Below are positions 1 to 6,235 of a stretch of 8,292 bases of DNA, in pieces (positions within the stretch are counted from its first letter, which is position 1; each line of letters begins with the position of its first letter). The DNA lies in the NCBI GenBank assembly GCA_021772845.1, contig JAJFLF010000329.1, forward strand, positions 1 through 8,292, written 5' to 3'. The notes under the pieces are model-generated. The model did not search any database and was not told the origin of the DNA. It was given only the letters and a program-made list of their open reading frames with translations. Source of the stretch: Mariprofundus sp. GTDB taxonomy: Bacteria > Pseudomonadota > Zetaproteobacteria > Mariprofundales > Mariprofundaceae. Made by a program: the position numbers and the translations under genes.

Positions 1-18
1 TGTGTTATGATGGGCCAT
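1..18 (-). CDS. N-terminus of a putative IS4-family transposase (partial)
   Basis: On the minus strand an ATG at 18-16 opens the reading frame MAHHNT and leaves the window after six codons. An AGGAG ribosome-binding site (complement of 28-32) lies nine bases upstream, so the start is well supported. From family knowledge, MAH(H/Q/S)NT is the typical start of IS4-type transposases with an N-terminal DUF4372 region, which cut and paste the element. Six residues alone are weak evidence, but the fold-back leader supports the call. No catalytic residues can be seen here. Confidence 0.5.
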
Positions 19-90
19 GGCCTTATTCTCCTTTTGTTATCAGTAGTTTGTGTGGTACAACTATTGTAACAAATGCCTGAGAATAAGGCC
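19..90 (-). promoter_or_regulatory. Fold-back hairpin covering the transposase ribosome-binding site
   Basis: GGCCTTATTCTC (19-30) is exactly complementary to GAGAATAAGGCC (79-90). After a small bulge the pairing continues with TTTGTTA (33-39) against TAACAAA (67-73), and TAGTT (44-48) can pair with AACTA (59-63). In RNA read leftward, the 19-30 arm is directly next to the start codon and, with the bulge, contains the AGGAG site. A possible -10 box (TACAAT, complement of 63-68) would start RNA near 56, after the first arm, so the element's own transcript would escape the fold while read-through transcripts would not. No good -35 box is visible. The pairing is seen; its role is inferred. Confidence 0.55.
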
Positions 91-472
91 TCCTTTTTAT
101 GCGCTAAGTGGGACAGCAGTGGGGCTGAGCCCACTATTTTCTAACACACTCAACAAGTGGGGCACGCCTGATTTCAAGACAGCGATTAAGCTGGAGATTG
201 AAAAGCTATCCTGTGATGAGCTGCCTTTGCAGCAAGGCTTAACAAGCGGCAGTTATGCGCTGGAGAATGATCTCGAAGCGATGATTCTTCATATGCAGGA
301 ATCAGAAACATCTATTCAGGTTAAAGCGGGCATCTTTTACAAAGCCATTATTGCCGGATGCAGCTGCAGCGATGACCCAACACCGATTGATGAGTGCAAC
401 GAATATTGCGAAGTCATGATCGAAATAAACAGAGAATCAGCTGAGATGACGATCAAACATTTGCCCAACTAA
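50..472 (+). CDS. Small cysteine-rich conserved hypothetical protein, probably 5'-disrupted by the IS
   Basis: Function unknown. The frame opens at a GTG (50) without a convincing ribosome-binding site and could encode 140 residues. From about residue 37 (WGTPDFKTAIK) it looks like a small soluble protein family of proteobacteria that I recall only in general terms. This part has LPLQQGL (58-64), VKAGIFY (91-97) and a cysteine cluster, GCSCSDDPTPIDECNEYCE (103-121), with C104, C106, C116 and C120 as possible metal ligands. The first 25-30 residues have a different character and coincide with IS-end DNA, so the native start was probably lost. A GTG at 119 is the only later start before the conserved part. 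Without a start the gene may be a pseudogene, or it may be expressed as a hybrid protein. Confidence 0.5.
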   Translation: MWYNYCNKCLRIRPPFYALSGTAVGLSPLFSNTLNKWGTPDFKTAIKLEIEKLSCDELPLQQGLTSGSYALENDLEAMILHMQESETSIQVKAGIFYKAIIAGCSCSDDPTPIDECNEYCEVMIEINRESAEMTIKHLPN

Positions 473-522
473 CAAGTAAACCTGCCCAATGCTGATCAAG
501 TCTATCGGGGCTCTTCCTAAGC

Positions 523-538
523 TGTGACTCAAAACACA
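523..538 (+). promoter_or_regulatory. CRP-like site TGTGA-N6-ACACA
   Basis: TGTGA (523-527) and ACACA (534-538), six bases apart, match the CRP consensus TGTGA-N6-TCACA with one mismatch. A possible -10 box, TATCAT, lies at 560-565. It would start RNA near 572 and place the site centre at about -41.5, the usual position for a class II activator. No good -35 box is present, as expected for an activator-dependent promoter. The likely target is the exported-protein gene starting at 621. A match of this size can arise by chance. Confidence 0.3.
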
Positions 539-620
539 GAAATAATCTCATTCCATCACTATCATCTCACAGATAAAGACCGGCAATGGAGCTGCCATTC
601 AAGTTCCAAGGAGAAAGCAA

Positions 621-962
621 ATGACAAACGCAAACATTACATTCAAGACAGCTGTTTCACTGCTCTTTGCAGCAGCAGTGGTAATCGGACTTACAACCAG
701 CAGTGCCTATGCAAGCCGTGCAGAGAAAGTAGCCATTTGCCACCTCCCTCCAGGAAACCCTGAAAACGTTCAGTATATTGAGGTAGGCTCTTCAGCCGTT
801 GAAACACATATGGCACATGGTGATGCGCTTGGTGATTCACTTGATGATTGTCTATTTCAAGACTTAACAGCGATTGAGGCCTCCGACGCTGAAGGCAAGC
901 CCGCTGTATTTTCGACTGCACAGATTGGGATTTATAACATGCGCTCAATCCAGGCGCGGTAA
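621..962 (+). CDS. Small exported protein with CHLPPGN / HMAHGD motif
   Basis: A 113-residue protein of unknown function. The ATG is preceded by AAGGAGA at 608-614, which fixes the start. Residues 8-31 form a signal peptide: Lys9, a hydrophobic stretch, and a likely signal peptidase I cut after AYA (29-31). The mature part of about 82 residues begins with KVAICHLPPGNPEN (36-49) and continues with VETHMAHGD (60-68). This CH-x-PPGN ... H-x-x-HGD arrangement recurs in many bacterial secreted or surface proteins. C40 and C77 could form a disulfide, and H41, H63 and H66 could bind metal; both are inferences. The end (QIGIYNMRSIQAR) shows no anchor or sorting signal. The gene stands alone and converges on the AI-2E transporter gene, with no clear terminator between them. 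Confidence 0.75.
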   Translation: MTNANITFKTAVSLLFAAAVVIGLTTSSAYASRAEKVAICHLPPGNPENVQYIEVGSSAVETHMAHGDALGDSLDDCLFQDLTAIEASDAEGKPAVFSTAQIGIYNMRSIQAR

Positions 963-1029
963 AATAGAAGTAACAACATTCCACAAAAAAAGGTCAGCCC
1001 CCCGTATTTAAAACCCCTTCAAAGTGTTA

Positions 1030-2115
1030 CTACTTTTTACTCCCATCCGGCACAATTATCGTACTGGATAAATAGCGTCGATCTACCTCACGAATCAGTA
1101 CTGCACCTGCCGCAGTGACGGGTACAGCAAGCAACAAACCAACAAAGCCAAAATGACTGGCGGCAATAATCAACGCCATCAGTAACACCAACGGATGCAA
1201 ACCCAGCTTACTTCCCAGTACATTAGGCACGAGATAAAAGCCTTCTAACAAGTGTGTACCTACAAATATAATCACGACATAAAGCAAGTGAACATCAGCG
1301 CCAAAACTCCACAGTGAAATAAGCAGAGCGGCAATCATGCCTGTGAGATAACCAACGTAAGGAATAAAGCCCAGAAACCCGGCGAGAAGCCCAATGATTA
1401 TGGCAAAGGGAATGCCTGCAATCAGTAAGCCCGTACTATAACAGCATGCGAGAATAGCACAGATGGCAAACTGACCACGCAGGAACACACTGATAATACT
1501 ATCCATATCATGCAGGAGACGAAGAATCGTGACCTTACCATTATTAGGAATATGATCATGGATCATCTTAGTGATTTTTTCCCAATCATGTAACAGATAG
1601 GAGGCAAACATTGGTATTAGCAACAGTTTAAAGATCGCTGCGATTGATCCAATCACACCTGTAGCTGCAGAAACGCCCATATTCGCCCATGGGGAAAAGG
1701 CTTTCCAGTCCATATGCCGAAGTCGATCACTTAACGAACTCATGAGCTCATCCGACGCTACAGGAATAGCGATGCCCAGATATTGACTAATCATAGGCAG
1801 CCACTCTGTTTGCAAACGGTTTAGCGCATCCGGCAAAGCGCTTACAAAAAGTAAGCTCTGATTAGCAATGACAGGTATAACAAGCACGATGGCAAGAATT
1901 ACAATCGCTACACTACCAAGTAGCACCAAGCTACATGCCTTTTGCCTACTCATCCCCTGTTGAGTCAACCTCGCAACCAGAGGTGTCAGTAAATAAGCCA
2001 AAAGCCATGCACCGGCCAGCGAAACCGCCACACTACTCAGTAACCATATTAAAATTGCTGCAGCACCTATAAACAGCGCTATATTTGCCCACTTATTTGA
2101 ATGTGTATTATCCAT
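1030..2115 (-). CDS. AI-2E family transporter (PerM/TqsA-like membrane protein)
   Basis: A 361-residue inner-membrane protein of the AI-2E family. Members include E. coli TqsA (autoinducer-2 export) and PerM, and others act as sodium/proton antiporters, so the substrate here is unknown. The protein has two N-terminal hydrophobic segments (about 11-48), another at 62-84, a soluble stretch (about 90-150), and then closely packed membrane segments to about 342. Family hallmarks are FLRGQ (211-215), GFLGFIPYVG (246-255) and PNVLGSKLGLHPLVLLMAL (297-315). The length is normal. I chose the ATG at 2115 because GAGGGG lies five bases upstream; an in-frame ATG at 2136 would add seven residues but has no good ribosome-binding site. 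The gene is followed by the convergent small exported-protein gene. Confidence 0.9.
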   Translation of the reverse strand: MDNTHSNKWANIALFIGAAAILIWLLSSVAVSLAGAWLLAYLLTPLVARLTQQGMSRQKACSLVLLGSVAIVILAIVLVIPVIANQSLLFVSALPDALNRLQTEWLPMISQYLGIAIPVASDELMSSLSDRLRHMDWKAFSPWANMGVSAATGVIGSIAAIFKLLLIPMFASYLLHDWEKITKMIHDHIPNNGKVTILRLLHDMDSIISVFLRGQFAICAILACCYSTGLLIAGIPFAIIIGLLAGFLGFIPYVGYLTGMIAALLISLWSFGADVHLLYVVIIFVGTHLLEGFYLVPNVLGSKLGLHPLVLLMALIIAASHFGFVGLLLAVPVTAAGAVLIREVDRRYLSSTIIVPDGSKK

Positions 2116-2251
2116 CAGATCCCCTCTATGCTCCATAACACCGAATAAACTACCCTGACAAATAGATTTTTAGCCTTCGCCAATAAATGGTTTCCGCCAT
2201 CAATAATATCTTGTACTGAATAAATTTTATCTATCAGGGTGCTTTTTTACC

Positions 2252-2257
2252 ATTATA
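2252..2257 (-). promoter_or_regulatory. Candidate -10 box for the AI-2E transporter gene
   Basis: The minus strand carries a perfect TATAAT (complement of 2252-2257) preceded by an A-rich tract. RNA would start near 2245 and give a leader of about 130 nt. No good -35 hexamer lies at the right distance, so this is only a candidate. Confidence 0.3.
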
Positions 2258-2265
2258 GACCATAA

Positions 2266-2394
2266 TATTTTTTTAACTATGAGCAACCACCAGACGTCAC
2301 TAGCGTTCAGCTGGCTGCCCTCTATTACAATGAACATTTAGTGATACCTATAGAGTTTCGAGAAGTTAAAAAAACGACAAAACATGCAGAATAA
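2266..2394 (+). pseudogene. Possible decayed transposase fragment
   Basis: The 324-nt gap between the AI-2E gene and ilvE has no intact gene. One plus-strand frame, open from 2266 to the stop at 2392-2394, contains VQLAALYYNEHLVIPIEF (about 2305-2358) followed by REVKKT. This resembles the stretch in IS4/IS701-like transposases where a short strand (GINLLTALYY...), then LP(V/I)xFxLVxKT, follows the first catalytic aspartate. No start codon, ribosome-binding site or catalytic residue is present. The resemblance is from memory and short, so it could be chance. Confidence 0.25.
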
Positions 2395-2397
2395 CGC

Positions 2398-2432
2398 ATT
2401 AAAAAGGGCGCCTCTAGGGCGCCCTTTTTAAT
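2398..2432 (-). terminator. Rho-independent terminator of ilvE (works on both strands)
   Basis: A perfect 15-bp inverted repeat, ATTAAAAAGGGCGCC and its complement, surrounds a five-base loop (TCTAG). The GC-rich core GGGCGCC is followed by a run of five T on either strand. It lies about 28 bases after the ilvE stop codon. On the plus strand it would also stop any transcript arriving from the left. Confidence 0.9.
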
Positions 2433-2460
2433 AATGATTGATGATTGAAACCTGCGTGAG

Positions 2461-3384
2461 TTATTTCACGTAAGAGAGCCAGTCTCCGTGGATACCGGTT
2501 CTACCGTGTACTGCATCGAAGTATTTGCGTTGCAATACTTCAGTGACTGGGCCACGTGAACCACAACCGATAGTGCGACCATCGAGTTCACGAATCGGCG
2601 TTACTTCTGCAGCTGTACCGGTAAAGAACGCTTCATCGGCAACATAGACTTCATCACGGGTAATGCGTTTTTCGCGCACTTCATAACCCTCTTCTTTAGC
2701 CAGCTGAATCACTGTTGCGCGGGTAATACCGTCCAATGCACTGGTCAGCTCAGGTGTATAGATCACACCATCGTAAACCATAAAGAAGTTCTCTCCACTT
2801 CCTTCAGCTACAAAACCATCCACATCCAGCAATAATGCTTCATCATAACCATCACGCTGGGCATCAGAGAGCGCCAGCATGGAGTTGATATAATTACCAT
2901 TGGCTTTGGCTTTACACATGGCAACATTCACATGGTGACGGGTAAACGAAGAGGTGCGGATACGAATACCTTTCTCCAGAGCATCCTGGCCCAAGTATGC
3001 ACCCCAGCTCCAGGCTGCAACGATCACGTGCGTTTTCAGATTATCTGCACGCAAGCCCATCCCTTCTGAACCGTAAAACACCATCGGACGCAGATAGGCC
3101 GAATCCAGATTGTTTTCACGCACGGCAGCAAGCTGGGCATTATTCAGCTCTTCTTTGCTGAATGGCATATCCATATTCATGATCTTAGCAGAGCGAAACA
3201 GACGGTCAGTATGTGCCTGCAGACGGAAAATCGCTGAACCTTCCTCAGCATGATAGGCGCGCACACCTTCAAACACACCCATGCCATAATGCAATGTATG
3301 CGTTAACACATGGATCTTGGCATCACGCCAATCCACCATTTTGCCATCAAACCAAATCACACCATCACGATCTGCAAAATTCAT
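2461..3384 (-). CDS. ilvE: Branched-chain amino acid aminotransferase IlvE
   Basis: A PLP-dependent fold-type IV enzyme that moves the amino group between glutamate and the 2-oxo acids of leucine, isoleucine and valine, the last step of their synthesis, in the cytoplasm. At 307 residues it has the family's normal length. The N-terminal HTLHYGMGVFEGVRAY (29-44) is the bacterial BCAT signature. K160 in CKAKANGNYINS (157-168) is the expected PLP lysine. EGSGENFF (194-201) and GTAAEVTPI (256-264) supply cofactor and substrate contacts. The ATG at 3384 has GGAGAG a few bases upstream, which supports this start. The gene lies 105 nt after the antiporter gene and ends at a strong terminator, so it could be the last gene of the operon or have its own promoter. 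No other ilv or leu gene is in view. Confidence 0.96.
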   Translation of the reverse strand: MNFADRDGVIWFDGKMVDWRDAKIHVLTHTLHYGMGVFEGVRAYHAEEGSAIFRLQAHTDRLFRSAKIMNMDMPFSKEELNNAQLAAVRENNLDSAYLRPMVFYGSEGMGLRADNLKTHVIVAAWSWGAYLGQDALEKGIRIRTSSFTRHHVNVAMCKAKANGNYINSMLALSDAQRDGYDEALLLDVDGFVAEGSGENFFMVYDGVIYTPELTSALDGITRATVIQLAKEEGYEVREKRITRDEVYVADEAFFTGTAAEVTPIRELDGRTIGCGSRGPVTEVLQRKYFDAVHGRTGIHGDWLSYVK

Positions 3385-3433
3385 CTGTACTCTCCAAAAT
3401 CTTAGTGGCGCAAAACTAACGCCTCATACCAAA

Positions 3434-3462
3434 GCATGCCAATGAATGTCATCGGGGCATGC
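3434..3462 (-). other. Hairpin between the antiporter gene and ilvE
   Basis: GCATGCC (3434-3440) pairs with GGCATGC (3456-3462), and an inner ATGA/TCAT pair extends the stem. On the minus strand it lies about 30 nt past the antiporter stop and about 50 nt before ilvE. It has no U-run, so it is a poor terminator. A role as an RNA processing or partial attenuation site is a guess. Confidence 0.35.
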
Positions 3463-3489
3463 ACTACAAACATCAAATAATCACAAACA

Positions 3490-4452
3490 TTACGCCTGTA
3501 AATAAAGAAGAAACAAGTAGCCTGCAAAGGCAGAGCCCAGCAACCCACCCTCAAAACGCGTAACCCTGCCACCCTTCAAGCCGAAGGAGACAATAAACAG
3601 AGCAATCGTAAAACCGATCATAATTGGAAAGTCACGCATCAGCGCTTCTGGAGCAAATGCACCCGGATGAATCAAAGCAGGCATCGCCAGAACGGCCAGA
3701 ATATTGAACATATTCGAGCCAATCACATTACCGATGGCCAGATCTGCTTCACCCTTCAACGCACTGGCAACAGCAGCAACCAGCTCAGGCAAACTGGTGC
3801 CTATCGCAACGATAGTCAGACCAATAATAAGATCACTGACACCAAAATAGTGTGCTATATCCACCGCACCCCAAACCACCATGCGTGAACTGACAATCAA
3901 CACCACAAGCCCCACGATAAAAAACAGTACCGACTTACCCATACTTAAATTATCCGGGATAGCATCTGTAAACTCTTCAATGAGTGGATCATGGCGATCC
4001 TTCATACCTATAAGTGTCATCCAGCCCAATAACATCACCAAACCAGCAACAAGAATCAAACCATCCACAAAGACCAAATCACCATCTGCCATCAATGCAA
4101 AGGCAAGAAAGGTAACCAGAAACAACACCGGCATTTCGCGTCTCAACGTCATCGATTTAACAGTCAGGGGAATAATCAAAGCTGTAATCCCTAACACCAG
4201 CCCTATATTAGCGATATTCGAACCGATCGCATTACCAATACCCAGATCACGATTACCATCGAGTGCTGCCATGGCTGCAACAATCATTTCAGGTAGTGAC
4301 GTACCGATACTGACAATAGTCAGACCAATCACCATAGGCGGAACACGCATGTTTTTGGCTACTGAGGATGCGCCATCGACAAACATGTCTGCACCCCAAA
4401 TAAGCAGTGCAACGCCAATTGCTACCGCAGCAATAGCCGTTAAAATTTCCAT
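3490..4452 (-). CDS. Calcium/sodium antiporter (CaCA family, YrbG-like)
   Basis: A 320-residue inner-membrane cation exchanger that uses the sodium or proton gradient to move calcium or sodium out of the cell; the exact ions cannot be read from sequence. It shows the two inverted alpha repeats that define the family. Repeat 1 has GLTIVSIGTSLPE (43-55) and GNAIGSNIANIG (73-84), and repeat 2 has GLTIVAIGTSLPE (211-223) and GNVIGSNMFNI (241-251). The acidic residue of each GTSLPE and the neighbouring Asn are the known ion ligands. A hydrophilic loop (about 149-173) separates the halves, and about ten membrane segments are visible. Its ATG overlaps the purC stop codon by one base (TAATG), so translation is probably coupled. 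E. coli yrbG is similar but sits in another context. Confidence 0.93.
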   Translation of the reverse strand: MEILTAIAAVAIGVALLIWGADMFVDGASSVAKNMRVPPMVIGLTIVSIGTSLPEMIVAAMAALDGNRDLGIGNAIGSNIANIGLVLGITALIIPLTVKSMTLRREMPVLFLVTFLAFALMADGDLVFVDGLILVAGLVMLLGWMTLIGMKDRHDPLIEEFTDAIPDNLSMGKSVLFFIVGLVVLIVSSRMVVWGAVDIAHYFGVSDLIIGLTIVAIGTSLPELVAAVASALKGEADLAIGNVIGSNMFNILAVLAMPALIHPGAFAPEALMRDFPIMIGFTIALFIVSFGLKGGRVTRFEGGLLGSAFAGYLFLLYLQA

Positions 4453-5342
4453 TAGCCTGCGCTCGTCAGACGGGTCAGTGCTTCCAGATATTTCTCTGAT
4501 GTTTTATTTTTAATTTCATCAGGTAACACAGGCCCGGGACTCTGTTTATTCCAATCCTGTGTCTCCAGCCAATCGCGTACTATCTGCTTGTCAAAACTTG
4601 GCGGACTCATACCAGGCTTATACTCTGATACTGGCCAGAAGCGCGAAGAATCCGGAGTCAGCACTTCATCAATCAGCGTTAGACTACCATCTTCATCAAG
4701 ACCGAACTCAAACTTGGTATCGGCAATGATAATACCCTTCTTCAGAGCAAAAGAAGCAGCTTCTTTATACAGGCGCAGACTGACATCGCGAATCTGCTCA
4801 GCCAGATCGGCATCAATAATCGTCGTCATAACATCAAAGCTGATGTTCTCATCATGCTCACCGACATCGGCCTTGGTTGAAGGGGTGAAAATGGGTTCAG
4901 GCAACTGATCAGCCAGACCAAGCCCATCCGGCAGAGCAATACCGCATACAGAACCCTGCTTCTGATACTCTTTCCAACCCGACCCAATCAAATAACCACG
5001 TACGATTGCTTCAATGGGTACGGGTTTCAGACGTTTCACAACAATCGCATGCGAAGCAACACGTTGGCGCTCTTCTGCATCGGGGATAGCTTCTTCAAGC
5101 GTCATGTCCGATACATGATTGGCTACAATATGCGACAACTGCTGAAACCAGAAATCTGACACATCATTCAACACACCACCTTTGCCCGGAATAGCCGTTG
5201 GCAAAATCACATCAAAAGCAGACAGACGATCGGTGGTGACAATAAGGATATGTTTATCATCCACCTCATACATATCACGCACCTTGCCGCGGTGTAACAG
5301 TTTCAGACAGGTTAGATCAGCCTGCATCAATGCATCAGACAT
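4452..5342 (-). CDS. purC: Phosphoribosylaminoimidazole-succinocarboxamide synthase (SAICAR synthase)
   Basis: This enzyme joins aspartate to CAIR using ATP to make SAICAR in purine synthesis, in the cytoplasm. Read from the ATG at 5342 it has 296 residues, the usual size of the longer bacterial/yeast-like form. Motifs are HRGKVRDMY (17-25), IPGKGGVLN (51-59), EAIVRGYLIGSGWKEY (111-126), FTPSTKADVGEHDENIS (152-168), IADTKFEFG (206-214) and LIDEVLTPDSSRFW (223-236), all intact. An upstream in-frame ATG at 5405 would add 21 residues unlike the family and inside the preceding gene, so I rejected it. The start overlaps the preceding gene by eight bases (ATGTCTGA) and lacks a strong ribosome-binding site, which suggests coupled translation. 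No other pur gene is in view. Confidence 0.97.
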   Translation of the reverse strand: MSDALMQADLTCLKLLHRGKVRDMYEVDDKHILIVTTDRLSAFDVILPTAIPGKGGVLNDVSDFWFQQLSHIVANHVSDMTLEEAIPDAEERQRVASHAIVVKRLKPVPIEAIVRGYLIGSGWKEYQKQGSVCGIALPDGLGLADQLPEPIFTPSTKADVGEHDENISFDVMTTIIDADLAEQIRDVSLRLYKEAASFALKKGIIIADTKFEFGLDEDGSLTLIDEVLTPDSSRFWPVSEYKPGMSPPSFDKQIVRDWLETQDWNKQSPGPVLPDEIKNKTSEKYLEALTRLTSAG

Positions 5343-6048
5343 GTGCAGCCACCAGTTTGAGCCAGAAGTGAACCAACGTTGCGCTAAACGCATCATCATC
5401 TGCATCTAACAACAACTCTTCGAGTTCTGCCACATAGTTATCAGGAATATGATAAACGGCTCCTGAGGCTTCCCAGCCGGCAGGAGTCTGCATCAGACGC
5501 AGACCTACTACATCTCCAGCATCCAACATACGACTGGCATAAGCATCAGAGATACAGACTTCATCGGACTCTTCCAGCAAAGCATCTTTAACGGTGAAAC
5601 TTTCACCCGCCACACATGCTGTTACTTTATATAGACGCAACGGGCGTTCAGCCAACTGATTGAGGTAAGCACACTGTGCTTCATCCAGACTCAGATCAGT
5701 AGCATTCAGAATCAATTCCAGCGGGCGATCTTCACCGTCCATATCACTGTATTGGCCTTCTGCCACCATATACTCCAGCAGGTTCATATCGTGAATACTT
5801 CGGATTGTAGTATCAGCAAGCGCAATACCTGTACGCTGTGCTTCCGAAATATCGGACAACCACACCTGATCCACCCACTGATCGGTCTGCTTGGTATAAT
5901 GATCACTCACCCAGGTAAGCGCATGCAACACCCCATCGCGACGGTGACCACTGGCGACCATCTGGTCACGCTCATTAACTTTGCAACATCTCTTATATTT
6001 TTTGCCACTGCCACATGGACATAGTGCATTACGCTGAATTTTGGACAC
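5335..6048 (-). CDS. SEC-C zinc-motif protein of unknown function
   Basis: A 237-residue, probably cytoplasmic protein. The N-terminal RNALCPCGSGKKYKRCC (6-22) is a complete SEC-C motif with zinc ligands C10, C12, C21 and C22, as at the C-terminus of SecA, where it contacts SecB and the ribosome. The rest is not catalytic in any way I recognise. Residues near 135-185 (ERPLRLYKVT... SRMLDAGDVVGLRL) resemble a beta-rich segment common in other SEC-C proteins. The C-terminus is acidic (ELEELLLDADDD). I chose the GTG at 6048 because GGGAG lies five bases upstream and the protein then begins MSKIQRN, as relatives do; GTGs at 6054 and 6060 are possible. It is the first gene of the operon with purC and the antiporter gene. 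Whether it is linked to secretion is unknown. Confidence 0.85.
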   Translation of the reverse strand: MSKIQRNALCPCGSGKKYKRCCKVNERDQMVASGHRRDGVLHALTWVSDHYTKQTDQWVDQVWLSDISEAQRTGIALADTTIRSIHDMNLLEYMVAEGQYSDMDGEDRPLELILNATDLSLDEAQCAYLNQLAERPLRLYKVTACVAGESFTVKDALLEESDEVCISDAYASRMLDAGDVVGLRLMQTPAGWEASGAVYHIPDNYVAELEELLLDADDDAFSATLVHFWLKLVAAHV

Positions 6049-6102
6049 AATCACTCCCACTCACAACACTCAATGGCTATCTAACCACATTGAAGGTGCG
6101 GG

Positions 6103-6132
6103 ATCATAGCCCATACACACACGTGTTTTCAA
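6103..6132 (-). promoter_or_regulatory. Sigma-70-type promoter of the SEC-C/purC/antiporter operon
   Basis: On the minus strand TTGAAA (complement of 6127-6132) and TATGAT (complement of 6103-6108) are separated by 18 bases. Each is close to the -35 and -10 consensus. RNA would start near 6096, giving a leader of about 48 nt before the GTG start at 6048. Confidence 0.5.
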
Positions 6133-6160
6133 CACCAGCAAGAATATCTTTGCATGAATC

Positions 6161-6190
6161 TTGCTTATCCACTCACATACGCTATATATT
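6161..6190 (+). promoter_or_regulatory. Candidate promoter of the antiporter-gloA unit
   Basis: TTGCTT (6161-6166) and TATATT (6185-6190) are 18 bases apart. The -10 box is good and the -35 box is poor. RNA would start near 6197 and give a leader of about 40 nt. The 175-nt gap 6061-6235 also holds the divergent operon promoter and no gene. Confidence 0.35.
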
Positions 6191-6235
6191 AATGATCCAA
6201 TGAAAGTCTTAAAATAGAATTACAAAGGAACAAAT

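Larger units (their letters stand above)
1..140 (-). mobile_element. End of an insertion sequence (probable IS4-type), running off the left edge
   Basis: The left edge holds the first codons of a minus-strand gene that starts like IS4-family transposases, with an untranslated leader that folds into a long hairpin, a usual device in insertion sequences. The outer end cannot be placed exactly. It probably lies between about 100 and 145, where a small inverted repeat, AGTGGG-GCTGAG-CCCACT (119-136), sits just before the conserved part of the next gene. The other end and any target duplication lie outside the window, so the element type and boundary are inferred. Confidence 0.5.

Noticed and set aside
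524..763. Plus-strand frame overlapping the exported-protein gene
   Set aside because: It has no ribosome-binding site and a low-complexity product, and it overlaps a gene with a good start and a signal peptide.
962..1030. Terminator between the convergent exported-protein and AI-2E genes
   Set aside because: There is a run of seven A (a U-run on the minus strand), but no stem of useful length precedes it on either strand.
2279..2341. Short ATG frame (20 codons) in the gap before ilvE
   Set aside because: It has no ribosome-binding site, is very short, and its sequence resembles nothing.
3881..4513. Long plus-strand reading frame (210 codons) opposite the antiporter gene
   Set aside because: It is the shadow of a clear membrane-protein gene; its composition (Ser, Ile, Thr and Pro rich) is what antisense of hydrophobic repeats gives, and it matches no family.
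5343..5405. Longer N-terminus of PurC from the upstream ATG
   Set aside because: The extra 21 residues lie inside the preceding gene and do not resemble the family, while the ATG at 5342 gives the standard length.
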